Assembly: GCA_019914945.1 (NCBI GenBank)
Contig: CM034100.1
Location: 2,803,209 to 2,867,208 of the forward strand
Length of the DNA: 64,000 bases
Source of the DNA: Typha latifolia
Lineage: Eukaryota; Streptophyta; Magnoliopsida; Poales; Typhaceae
Direction: 5' to 3'
The translations under genes were made by a program, and so were the position numbers. This document shows positions 13,801-25,426 of the stretch, piece after piece; position 1 is the stretch's first letter; each line of letters opens with the position of its first letter. The notes under the pieces are model-generated. The model saw nothing but the letters and a program-made list of their open reading frames with translations, was not told the origin of the DNA and did no database searches.

Positions 13801-14370
13801 ATATTTTAAGACTTGAATAAATCAAGAAAATAAAAAAACTATCTCACAAGCACTAAATTGGACGAATTAAACGAAATTGTGAAAGGGTAATCCTCACTCC
13901 AAAACCAACATAGAACTCAATAATTCGTACCTTGGAAACATCTCTGTTAAGCTTCTTGATGGTATTGGAAAGCGAAGCATTCTCATTCAGTAGTGTCTCC
14001 TACATCAATAATCACCAAAAGAAAGAAGAAAATAACTATCTTGTAAATAGAATTCGTGGACTCGCATAAAGACTTGAAGAGAGGGAAAAGGAGGGACCTT
14101 TTCCTCCTCGGTGCGGGCGAGCTGGTTAGAAAGGTCGCCGACGGAGGCGTCGAGGGTCTCGAGCTGTGCTCGCAACTCGGCAACGAGGTCGTCCTTCTCA
14201 GCGAGTCGCTGCCGGAGCAGGGAGGTCTCCGACTCGAGCTTGGATACGCGGGTGGCGAGCGCGATGGAGGTGATCTTTCGCGCCACGTCGAGCTGCTCAA
14301 AGGGGTCGGAGGGCAAAACCGACAGCACCTCCTCCGGGAGATCGAAGTCGGATTGCTCTCGTGCTGCCAT
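10865..14370 (-). CDS. Coiled-coil protein, At4g15545-like
   Basis: Nine exons read 14370-14098, 13999-13931, 12554-12498, 12329-12263, 12168-12064, 11962-11705, 11310-11268, 11101-11023 and 10957-10865; they join in frame to 347 residues, close to the roughly 340 expected for At4g15545. The N-terminus is MAAREQSDFDLPEEVLSVLP followed by the family block DPFEQLDVARKITSIALATR. A heptad-rich coiled coil runs to about residue 130. A Ser/Pro-rich, basic, probably disordered middle follows. The C-terminal block has VDGKEFFRQ, SRLSYEQFSAFLANVKELNA and a final KADEIFGPDNKDLYTIF. The biochemical role is unknown to me. The ATG at 14370 was used because the longer reading starts at TTG. A (CT)n tract lies 22 bp upstream of the start. 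Confidence 0.92.
12638..12836. repeat. Diverged tandem duplication of about 101 bp in an intron
   Basis: Copy 1 (12638-12738) and copy 2 (12739 to about 12836) lie head to tail in the intron between exons 2 and 3 of the At4g15545-like gene. Both begin GACCA.TATCTACAAA and end AACAATCAACCTCT, with scattered substitutions. No function is evident. Confidence 0.85.
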
Positions 14371-14388
14371 CTCCCCCACCCAATCCAA

Positions 14389-14391
<3 letters not shown>

Positions 14392-14429
<38 letters not shown>
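14392..14429. repeat. (CT)n tract immediately upstream of a start codon
   Basis: About 19 CT units on the plus strand, hence (GA)n on the coding strand of the minus-strand At4g15545-like gene, ending 22 bp before its ATG. It therefore lies in the 5' UTR or core promoter. GA/CT tracts near plant start sites can bind BPC/GAGA-type factors; that role here is inference. Confidence 0.9.
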
Positions 14430-14431
<2 letters not shown>

Positions 14432-14901
14432 TCAGTCTTTGGTTCGTCTAATACTTTTCTTGCTCTCTTTTATCGTTCATTTTTCTTAACGATTTCTTTG
14501 CAGATCACTACCTATATTTTATCCTTATGTCAAAAAGCCTCATTTTATCTCTTTGCAAATAGAGTAAGCCGAGAAACCCAGTTCCAAATATTTTTTAATA
14601 AAAAAATTAATACTTCTTAACTATTTAATAGGATCCACTAAAAAAACTATTTAATAGGAGGTGTTGATTTGCAAAAAAAAAGAAGAGGTGTTTTGCAAGA
14701 CCACTAAAACGGAGGTGGTGATATGCAAAAAAAAATCATTTTCTTCAGGGAATTATTTTTTTTAATGAACAAAAAGAAATATTTTGGCAAGGATTGGGAT
14801 GCGAGTGGCACGGAATTGGAAGGTAATAGACAGAGAATGGGATAGAGATGGATCTCAGTATGTATGGTGGTGATCATTTCTACAAATGCATGAGTGAGGT
14901 C

Positions 14902-14915
14902 TTGCCACGTGGCAA
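14902..14915. promoter_or_regulatory. G-box in a perfect 14-bp palindrome
   Basis: TTGCCACGTGGCAA is its own reverse complement and contains the bHLH/bZIP core CACGTG. It lies about 530 bp upstream of the At4g15545-like start and about 1.3 kb upstream of the first ERD6-like gene, so the target is unclear. Confidence 0.45.
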
Positions 14916-16118
14916 AATGCTGACAAGCTACATGTGATATAGTTTTATAGTAATTTGGGAATTAGAGGAAATATAATAATTTTGATGTCGTGAAACTTTA
15001 TGTCACGCAGGGCTTTTTATATCTGTTTATACTAATCCAACATGTGAGCTGCAAAATAAATTGTCTACCCGAGTCAATGTCTTATATGAAAATTTAAAAC
15101 GGCTAAGAAAATTGCTAAGACTCGGGAAGAGAAATTTCAACACAAATAACTATCTTTGAATTGACTTTTAAATATAAATTACTGAATTAAAAAATAAATT
15201 TTATATAAAAGATTTTCTTAAAACTTAGATAATATTTTTAATAATTTTTAAATTTTTATATAAGTCGCTAATCTGATAAACGACTCATATTTGAATGAAG
15301 TCGTCCGTCATTTAATAGTTTTGCTAAAGTGGCGAAATACATCTAATTCTGTATTTAAGTTTTGAACCAAATACTAGTAGACTTGTAGCCCACCAACTCC
15401 TTTTCTAAGTCTCTCTTCTTCTTTTTAACTGAAGCCCACTAGATAGGCATGTGAGATCCATTCTGGATATCATGGCCCAGATCTCTAGGAAAGATCAAGT
15501 CCAAGAGAGACCAATTATAAACTTGTAATTAATCATCTTTGAACATGCCTCATGACCTTCTTAGCTGCTTCCAGTCCCTATGTGTATTACTTTAATTAAG
15601 GCCTCTCCTCGTGCATAATTGAAGATCTCCAATTGTTAATAGTTTCTCACCAGATGCTGCCATTACTTCCACATCAGATCATATGGGGTGTCTGGAAACA
15701 CAAATCTTTGGATTACAAAATTCAATCTCATTGGAGGAGAAGTTGGTGATCTTGTTTGTTCTAAGATGAATCCAAAGACTGAAGTCTGAAGGAAGAAAAC
15801 TAACTATTCACATTACTTGATTGATATATATTTCTTTTGGTAACTTTACATGTAAAAAATAACTGAGAACTAAGTGGTGGCATGCAGAAGGATGACTAGT
15901 ACAATCACAGTTGGTGCAAGGATGATCAATATTGAGATCACATCATTAGATTCTCTGTCTCTATCCAATCTCCATCAATTGGCTTCTATACCTGGATTTT
16001 TTGAAACTTGGTATAGCTATGATCTAAGGTTGCGTTGGCCAAGGCCCCAGTTACAGCTACTGACCCACATGGTCCTTTTTTTGCCATGGCTAATGATAGA
16101 CCTATCATTGCTTCCTTC

Positions 16119-16126
16119 TATATAAG
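16119..16126 (+). promoter_or_regulatory. TATA box of the first ERD6-like gene
   Basis: TATATAAG lies 115 bp upstream of the ATG at 16241, a fitting distance for a plant core promoter with a short 5' UTR. Confidence 0.5.
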
Positions 16127-16240
16127 GATGCAAAGTAAATGTGCAACTATGAAGAGAAGTCCTTCTTCTCTTTCATCAATAGTACTACTCTCCCCTTCCT
16201 CCGTTTTGGTAATTAGGCCATTGTACCTTACAGAAGAGAG

Positions 16241-19200
16241 ATGGCAACCCTGGAAGATTTGGAGAGTACTGGGGCTAATGCCAGCCAAAGTGCGGTCAGA
16301 GAACCTCTGATGCAGCACAAGAGAAATGAGGAGTCCTGCACCGGTAGCCAAGGCTCAATATCGATGGTTTTGCTTAGCACTGCAGTAGCAGTGTGTGGTT
16401 CATTTGAGTTTGGTTCATGTGTAAGTTTCTTGATTAGTTCTGCTTTGGTTTGCTTAATCTCACGTTCTCAAGTTTGGATAAATTTGGAGAAGTATAAGAG
16501 ACAAACAATTATTGGATAGCATCAAGCTTGCGGTTTACAATTTTGCTTGTCCTACCCCAATTAATTATTGGGGTTTGGAGGAAGTTACTTGTAGGAGTCC
16601 ACCTCAGTGGAAAGATGCCCAGGAATCTATTGTTTGATGTACGAAACTATCACAATCAAAATTTTAGCCATGTTCAAAATTAGGCCATTTATTTACGAAA
16701 AATATGAATTTTTTTCTTGATCTGCCACTGAAATTTTTGCAGGTTGGTTATTCTGCACCAACGCAATCAGAGATAATAAATGATATTGGATTGTCTCTAT
16801 CTGAGGTTAGTTCCTGTGGATCAATGATCATCTCCTTTTGTATAATAGTTAATTCTCTCCAGAAGGAAGGGAAACTTACTGAAGAAAGAAACAAAATGAG
16901 AAGAAAAAAACTAGCACTCCTTTGTTCTTACTTCTTGCATATATATTCTAGCATTCCATTTCATTGCTTTTCTTGTATTTTCCTTATTCCTAGATGTTTA
17001 TATGAACTATTCAGCACTGTGTCAATCTTGCAGTATTCAATTTTTGGTTCAATATTGACCATTGGCGCAATGATTGGGGCGGTAACAAGTGGCCGTGTTG
17101 CTGACTATATTGGACGTAAGAAAGTAAGGAATATTTACGAAATTATGATGATATTCCAACTGTTACATTCCTTTCGTTTTCTTTTTTTCTTGTTAATTCT
17201 TACAAACATTCACGATAACAGGCAATGGGAGTATCTGCTCTTATCTGCATTGCTGGATGGTTTGCCATTTACTTTGCAAAGGTATGTTGTTTAAATCATA
17301 ATTCGTTTTAGTATCTTTTTTGCCTTATATCTTCAGCAGTGATCTAATTTTTTGTTTCTCAATGCAAAGGATGCTACAATGCTTTATATTGGGAGAGTGT
17401 TATCAGGCTATGGCATTGGAGTTCTTTCTTATGTGGTATGTTTCTCTTAAACAGTCCAATTGTTAAGGAAAACCTCAACATTAATTAACTAACTTGCGTC
17501 AATGTAGGTTATTCCTACCTATTAACATCAATATACTTAATATTTTTCCTATATTACAGGTGCCCATCTTCATAGCTGAAATATCACCGAAGAATCTGCG
17601 AGGAGGACTGACGACCTTAAACCAGGCATAGTTTGAACCTAGATGATGTCGATTGAAAGATAGAAAAATAAGCTGCTAGTTTGACTCCTTTTTTTTCATA
17701 TCATTTTGCAGCTACTGATCTGTGGAGGAGATTCAGTTGCTTTCATAGTTGGCACATTTGTAACCTGGCGTTCCTTGGTACTAGTTGGTGAGTACTCCTT
17801 ATCCTTGTGTATATCTAAATTATAAATGAATGGAAATTTAAAGGAAAAGGAAGAGAAAATTGCCTCTTAAAAAGAACTGGTTAGATAGATCTAATACTTA
17901 TATTCTTGTTGCAGGATTAATTCCATGCATTCTTCTGCTTGTGGGCCTCTTCTTTATTCCAGAGTCTCCAAGATGGCTGGTACAATAGCAATTGCACTAC
18001 TTAACTCTCTACTCTTTACAATAAAATTCAAACTATATATCGGTGCATGCTACATCATCAGGCAAAAGTTGGCAACCAAAAAGAGTTTCAAGTTGCACTG
18101 CAAAGTCTTCGAGGCAAAAATGCTGATATCTCCAAAGAAGCAACAGAGATTCAAGTTAGTTTCTAGACCTAAAGCTCACAAATTTATTGCTTATGATTTA
18201 ACCTTTGAATATGAAAGGAATATCAAATTGATTTTGCGCTGCAGGAGTACACCGAAACTCTTCATAGTCTTCCTAAGGCTAGGATTCAAGATCTTTTTCA
18301 GAGGAGATACATTAACGCAGTCATCGTAAGCAACCACTTCACTTTAACTGGCTGATAGATTTTATTACACTAAGTTTTATCTTCTCTTTCTTCCAATAAT
18401 TAGACCATTAATTGATGAAATGGATTGTCGTATTCAGGTTGGGGTGGGCCTAATGGTCTTTCAACAAATTGGAGGGATAAATGGTGTTGGATTCTATGCC
18501 AGTGAGATATTTATATCTGCAGGTAAATCTATAACGCCAAATTCTCTTCATGAAGTCTTTCCTATTACAATCGAAAAAGGAATACATGTACTCACTAGTC
18601 AAAATACATCTGTAGGATTTTCTTCAGGAAATCTCGGAACTATTTTGATGGCCTCCATTCAGGTTTCTGATCTTATAATTTATTTTATGTTTCATAGTAA
18701 CTTTGTTCAAGTTTGTCATCAGAGAAGCAATTGTTCAGGTACCCATCACAGTATTAGGAGCTATTCTAATGGATAAGAGTGGAAGAAGACCTCTTTTGAT
18801 GGTAAAGAGTGAAGAATTTTCATGCCTAAAAACACCATACAACTTTGAGGACTTGGACTAAATTTGAGATTCTTTTTTCTGCAGGTTTCTGCATCAGGAA
18901 CATTTATCGGTACCCTTCTGACTGCAACATCATTCTATCTGAAGGTAATCGTGATGCGGTCGATCATGTAGGAAACAAGTACTATGTTCTTGTTTAACAA
19001 TATCTTGATCTCTTAACAGGGACAAGGATTGTGTGCAGAATGGATCCCGACGCTAGCTCTTTCTGGCATATTAGTAAGAAACTTATCTGAATACATTAGT
19101 CTTTACCTCAAGATCTTTCTTGAATTGGCTGAGATTTACTAGTTAGCTTTCCAATCTTGCCAATTATTCTCAAATATCGAATTTGTGACGATGCTTCTTC

Positions 19201-19824
19201 CGGAAATACGCGTCGCAAAGTTGGCCTGAATTATTTACATGCAACGGAGAAGTAGATGCATGCGAATGTCAGAGCTGATAATAAAAAAATTTAACTTTTT
19301 TATCTTCCATTTGCTTTGTGACATAGGTGTATATTGCGGCATTCTCGATAGGAATGGGAGCTGTTCCTTGGGTTATTATGTCTGAGGTATGAGAAGAACC
19401 TTAAATCAAAAATCATAAGTTCACAGAAATATATCACGAAGAACAAAATTTTAGAATCTATTTATTTATTTTTTGTTTGCTTACAGATATTTTCAATCGA
19501 TATAAAAGCAATCGGTGGAAGCTTAGTGACTCTAGTGAATTGGTCTGGTTCCTTCGCAATCTCCTATGCTTTCAACTTCCTCATGAGTTGGAGTTCTTCA
19601 GGTAGAGATTGAATAAATTATAAAGTATTAAGCAATATGCAAGAATAAATATATACAAAACATTAATTAGCATTCTTATTCTGCGTTTCCTCTGGTTTTC
19701 AGGTACCTTCTTCATCTTCTCTGCAGCCAATGCATTAACTGTTCTATTTGTGGCAAGAGTAGTACCAGAAACTAAAGGGCGAACGCTGGAAGAGATACAA
19801 GCGTCGTTGAATTATTGCAAATGA
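16241..19824 (+). CDS. ERD6-like: ERD6-like monosaccharide transporter, tandem copy 1
   Basis: A 12-helix major-facilitator sugar transporter of the ERD6-like (ESL) group, whose known members sit mostly in the tonoplast and export hexose by proton symport. Eighteen exons: 16241-16420, 16743-16805, 17034-17123, 17222-17281, 17370-17435, 17560-17625, 17712-17787, 17915-17979, 18062-18154, 18245-18325, 18438-18522, 18616-18662, 18739-18801, 18885-18944, 19020-19073, 19327-19386, 19487-19601, 19703-19824. They give 481 residues, the usual length. Family motifs are DYIGRKK (residues 105-111), PESPRWL (216-222), FQQIGGING (loop 7 region), DKSGRRP (336-342) and PETKGRT (463-469). Intron 6 needs a GC donor (CAG|GCATAG at 17626); all others are GT-AG. 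A paralogue follows 640 bp downstream on the same strand. Confidence 0.93.
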
Positions 19825-20463
19825 AGTTAGAAGAATCCAATCCATTGTTGCTTTTCCTTTTGTGGGAGTTCTGATGACTTAAAATCTCCCTTAGATATGT
19901 TGTCTTGTCCATGCATGTTAATTGTTAAATGATAGGAAGAAAGTACGAGGGGGGAGAATGGAAATGGTTGGTTGTTTCACAAACTCTTCAAAATTCTTCT
20001 TATTATGCTTCATGCTCAGTAATGTGTATAATTACGTAGCTTTTAATTATTTTATATTCAATCCCAGCATTTATTTTCTACCCGAAACTATCCTTAAATT
20101 TATCGTTAGATCCTCAAAAGTCGTCCCTCGAAGGGATGGAGGATTTCCTATGATTTACTGGAAAGAAGAAGATGTGAAAAATGCACATACTCTAGGGTGT
20201 GAAGTGAAAAGAGTAATCCCTAATTAAAAAATAAATTAAACGAAGACCGGAGTCACTCTCGCGCTGTCGTTGTTGTCGGAAGAGTAAAAGCGAGCAATCG
20301 CAGAAGCCGACGAAAGGAGAGACGCCATGGCTGGCTCTGTTGGATGGCAAAACCAAGTATTAACACCGATCTCTTGCTCCCAAATCCTCCCTCGTGATAT
20401 ACTCTCTTCGATCCGCTAGCTATCTCTCGCGAAGAGCCAAGAAAAAGGGAAGAAGCGGTAGCG
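19825..20463. other. Spacer between the tandem transporters
   Basis: Contains the 3' UTR of copy 1 and the promoter/5' UTR of copy 2. The ORF at 19922-20227 and those antisense near 20253-20567 show no family resemblance. No clear TATA box or repeat was seen. Confidence 0.6.
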
Positions 20464-23400
20464 ATGGAGGTCGACGGAGGAGGAAGAGGAGAGACGGCAA
20501 GGCCTTTGATGGAGAGGAGGGAGCCGTCTTTGTTCGATTCTTCCATGCTGGTGGTGGTCGCGAGCACCGCCGTCGCCGTCGCCGGTTCCTTCGAGTTCGG
20601 GATATCGGTAGGTAAATTTAAAGCCTTTTCTATTTTAATCTCTTGCTTCTTTTTCTAAGATTCGGTGCGAAATTTATTCATGCCCAATAAATAAGCAAGC
20701 GGATGCCTTATTTGTAATTATTATTATTATTTTTATACAGGTGGGATATTCTTCGCCATCACAATCTGGTATTATGCGTGACCTCGACCTTTCCTTAGCG
20801 GAGGTATGAATACAATGCAAATTTCCACCGCAGCATCTTGTTTTCAATCATAGATGTTCAACCAGCCATTCTGATGAGTTTGATTCTGTTAATGTTCTTT
20901 ATGGGCCCATAGACATAAATTAATGCATATGTTTACCATGCAGCTACCCTTTGAGGCACCTTTGGGTTTAACAGGAAAGTACCAAGAGAGGTCCTTTACC
21001 TCTGTTGTTGTTACCTTATAAATTATAATCCTACTGTACCATGATTTTAAGTGGAATACTTACTGCTATTAATTAGTACAAGGACTTAAGTGGATACATA
21101 ATAAGGACTCTTTTGTGTACTATAAGGTAAACTGACACTCTATTCACTATTCACCTCATATCATAACTTATTTAAGGTGGCAAATATACATATTCAATTT
21201 ATTCATGACAATTGTTGTTTGGGCTTCAGAGATGAAAACAACTCCCTATGTTAAAGAAGCCTTATGGAACTGTTTGATGATTTGCCAGAACCTATTGGAA
21301 TACCTGACCACTACCGTGTATCTGAAGAAAAGAAAAGAAAAGAAAAGAAAAGAGCATCTTTTTTTTTCCAGACTCTATGATGTTAAAAATTAGCGGCTTT
21401 CATCATTTTTCTTTTGGGTGCAGTATTCTTTCTTTGGCTCCATATTAACAATTGGAGCAATGATAGGTGCCATAGTAAGTGGACCAATAGCAGATCGAAT
21501 TGGTCGAAGATGTGTAAGCATTATGAACCTGACAAACATCTTAATATTTTATCATGAACCTGCTGTTCTTACTTAATTGGTCTCTATGCAGGCAATGGCA
21601 ATATCGGACCTTTTGTGCAGTGTGGGATGGCTTTCTATACTCTTGTCAAAGGTGTTTTTACTCCTCTGCTAGCTTGGCTTGCTATATTTCCATTGATTTG
21701 ATTAGAACTTTCCTCTTTTCCTTTTCTAATCGATGTATGTTGGGTAGGGGATGGTTGTAATCAAAATTAGCCAGATGTTGTTTTTTTGTGCCCTAAGTTA
21801 CCAGCATGTTCTTATAAGCTTTCATTGCAAATAGCCATCATTTTTCTTTGTAAATGGAATTTGATCATCTATGCTTACAGGATTCTTGGTGGCTTGATCT
21901 CGGAAGGCTTTCAACTGGATGTGGTATAGGTCTTCTTTCTTATGTAGTAAGTGCAGCAACGTAGCAGCACTTAAAATTTTGTGTCTTGATAGGTCTATAA
22001 AGTCCTGAAAATATTTTTTGTATTTACCAGTATGTCAACATGATCAAATCCACATAGCCAAGGAAAGTACTAGTGACTAGTGAGAGTAGTAATATTGTTT
22101 GGTATATAGGAACAAGTATGGAAAAAAAACCTAATAATTATTCTGTTTGTTATATAAGGTGATAAATAATTTATATCAAATGTTCAACAGGTTCCTGTGT
22201 ACATATCGGAGATAACACCAAAGAATCTAAGAGGAGGATTTGCGACAGTAAACCAGGTGTGCACAAAATTGGAAGCATGGATTTGAGAAAGGCAGTTGTG
22301 TGAATGACTTTTAACTGTGATGCAGTTAATGATATGCTGTGGAGGATCCCTTGCATATGTGTTAGGAACTATTTTGAGCTGGCGTGCCTTGGCAATAATA
22401 GGTAATTATTTCATTAGAATTGGTTGGTATGGTACATCAATATCTTTTGTATCATGTGCCAAATGTTAACTCTCGTGTAGATAATCTCTTCTTATACTCT
22501 TATACATACTTTTTATTTTGAATAGGTCCCATTATGTTACAAATACGTGTGTTTTTATGATACCAAAATGAAATGTTAAATTGTTGATGCAACAGAAATT
22601 AACTTAACTTCATCTTTATATAGGAATGGAGCCAGACTAACATATTAGAGGGGCCATTTGTGATGTTTTATATAATTTTATATTGATTTAAGGATTAAAT
22701 AGTTTCATATCGATTAGAGGGGCGTTCCAGTGTCCCTCTTGCTTGTATGGCATCAACTCCGGGACACTCTTAGATTATGAATTCATTATTTTGTGATTCC
22801 AACCAAATGTAGGGTGCTTTCCCCCATGCAGTACTTACTGCCCATCTGAAAGGGACATCACTTTAATGTAATCTTATAAGAAAGAGCATTTTCATTTTTT
22901 TTATATCTCATGCCAAGTTGGTGATTTAAAATATTTTGGTTTGCAGGAGTTGCTCCCTGTTTACTACAATTAGTGGGCCTTCTTTTAATTCCAGAATCTC
23001 CTAGGTGGCTGGTAAGCCGTTTTTATACTGCTTACTTTGTAGAACGTGATTGGCTTTTAAATTGCTATATATTATTTATTTTGGCAGGGAGAATATCAAC
23101 TATCTAGATGATGCAACTTTATCAAATAATGGATGGTCTTCTTTCTTATTTTGTATGTGCAAATATTAGCAATCATTTAGAAATCATATGGTTAGGTTGC
23201 ATTTAGGATGCCTTCTGTTGAAAAAGATAATTGAATGAGTTATTACTAGAATAAATGGTTTCTTTGAATGTTTGAAATTAGGGAAATAACCTGTTGGCAC
23301 ATCTAATATATGAGGAGAATGACAGGAAACGACTAGTTTCTGGGTTTGTAGACATTTGCAGCCATGGTGATCCCAAAGGTGCAACTTGTGGATAATTTGA

Positions 23401-25426
23401 ATAAAGAGAGGGGATAACTATGTCTAACTTAAGTAGCATAAATGTATCCTAATCTTTCACTATGTTATAATTTCAGGTACATGAAAATTGAGCCTTCACT
23501 TCTAAGATTTTTTATAAATGTTTCCCAACATTTTAGGTCTTCAATTAACTTATTTGCAATTTTGCATATACCATCTTGTATGGGACCATATGTAAAACAG
23601 CAAGACAGAGAGAAATTTTGAGCTTCATCTCTATGTACCAACATGATCAATATTGATTTACAGACACGACAGTCTATCGCTACAGTTGGGTGATTCAGTC
23701 TCCTATGAAGAGTATTCACTAAAACCTTGTGTCTTCTAAGTACTGACATCACTGGGGGATTGAAAATGAATGAAACTGTTTTATAAATTATAAGATTATT
23801 AAAATAATAGAATCTTTCACTACCCAATAAAAGCCTAATCAATTTCAGTAATTCAGGCTAAATCTGGTCATGATCACGAGTTTGAAGCAACATTACAGAG
23901 GCTAAGGGGAAAGAATAGCGATATTCTTGAAGAAGCAGAGGAAATCAAAGTACAGAGGCTATTTTCATGACTCAGTTCATTACCTATGAAATAGTTTCTG
24001 TGAGATATGAGTGAGCTCTTGCTATTTATGCAGGAATTCACCGAGAACCTTCTCCACCTCCCACAGGCCAGTGTGTTGGAGTTGTTTCAGAAGAAATACC
24101 TTCATTCTGTTATTGTAAGCATTCTACGGTTTCTATGGCACAGTACTAAGTGCTTCATTTACCCAATATCTCTGATTCATCAACTTGTTTAATTAACAGG
24201 TTGGGGTTGGATTGATGGTACTTCAGCAATTTGGAGGAGTTAATGCAATCTGCTTTTATGCAAGTGAGATATTTGTTTCAGCAGGTAATAAGATAAGAAT
24301 TTTACTATAACTTGTCTGAGTTGGTTAGGATGGCTTAATCATCTACCATATATATTCAGGTTTCTCGTCAGGCAACTCTGGAATGATAGCAATGGTTGCA
24401 GTTCAGGTACTTAAACTCTGCATAATTCTAATTTGTTTCTTCAATTATGGAGTATATGTAAATGATTGTGAGCTTTGCAGATACCAATGACGACATTAGG
24501 GGTGCTTTTAATGGACAAAGCTGGAAGAAGGCCCCTTTTGATGGTAGAAATGTATCAGTAACTTGATCAAGTATTATTGACAATTAAGCACTCTCATAGT
24601 TAGTCTAAGCAGCCGTTGGAATACCAGGTATCTGCAGCGGGGACATGCTTGGGTTGTTTCCTAGTTGGGATGTCATTCCTATCAAAGGTTTCTAACAAAA
24701 AATTGGAATGTCATTCCTATCAAAGGTTTTTAAAACTAATATTTAAGGCAACATTCAACACGAGTTATTAATTTTCTTTTCTGGAACAGGAAGTAGAATG
24801 GCTTAAGCAGCTGAACACTGTGCTGGCTTTGTCCGGCATTCTGGTAAATTATTCTTGTACGAGCATGCATTTCTCCTCTTCAAATTTTAATGTTCAACAC
24901 TTCTTTGATTTTGCTTGTCTCAATTACTTTCGAGACCAGGTGTACACAGGATCCTTCTCATTGGGTATGGGGGGAATACCATGGGTTATAATGTCTGAGG
25001 TACTTTATATACACAAAGTGAATTAGAATAGATGGAGAAAACAATATCTGGTTAGGTTTTTGGTGACCCTATAATATTGTGTTCAGATATTTCCCATAAA
25101 CGTGAAAGGTCCGGCAGGAAGCCTTGTGACCTTAGTCAGCTGGCTTGGATCCTGGATAGTTTCATATGCTTTCAACTTTCTTATGCTGTGGAGCTCTGAA
25201 GGTAAAAGAAGCCTTTATTTTATGGACTAATTAGCACTCGGTCTCTTGTTTCCACATTAGACTTTAAGCAAGAACATCTTTTACTTCTACAGGTACCTTC
25301 TTTATGTTCGCATGCATTTGTGGTCTTACCATTGTGTTTGTGGAGAGGCTGGTGCCAGAGACTAAAGGGAGGACTCTAGAAGAGATACAAGCTTCTATGA
25401 ATTCCTTCACAGCGGAAAAATCCTAA
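20464..25426 (+). CDS. ERD6-like: ERD6-like monosaccharide transporter, tandem copy 2
   Basis: Paralogue of the preceding gene and the same transporter family. Eighteen exons: 20464-20607, 20741-20803, 21424-21513, 21592-21651, 21881-21946, 22191-22256, 22326-22401, 22947-23011, 23857-23949, 24034-24114, 24200-24284, 24360-24406, 24481-24543, 24628-24687, 24790-24843, 24940-24999, 25087-25201, 25293-25426. The product has 473 residues. Exons 2 to 17 match copy 1 in length one for one; only the first and last differ. Motifs are DRIGRRC (93-99), PESPRWL (204-210), GRRPLLM after the eighth helix and PETKGRT (451-457). All introns are GT-AG. A local duplication repeats the exon 14 donor 38 bp downstream. 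Copy 1 and copy 2 are clearly diverged in sequence, so the duplication is not recent. Confidence 0.93.
24665..24732 (+). repeat. Direct repeat duplicating an exon end and its splice donor
   Basis: A stretch of about 29 bp covering the end of exon 14 and its donor (24665-24693) recurs at 24703-24731 with one or two changes. Both copies contain ATGTCATTCCTATCAAAGGT. The second donor would lengthen exon 14 by 38 nt and shift the frame. Confidence 0.85.

Larger units (their letters stand above)
14371..16240. other. Intergenic region between the At4g15545-like gene and the transporter pair
   Basis: Contains the (CT)n tract at 14392-14429, a G-box palindrome at 14902-14915 and, at the right end, the promoter of the first ERD6-like gene with a TATA-like box at 16119-16126. 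The rest is A/T-rich. The ORFs at 14111-14620 and 15874-16310 read through repeats, promoter or the start of the next gene and show no family resemblance. Confidence 0.6.

Noticed and set aside
14111..14620. 169-residue plus-strand ORF
   Set aside because: Antisense of exon 1 of the At4g15545-like gene, then reads through the (CT)n repeat.
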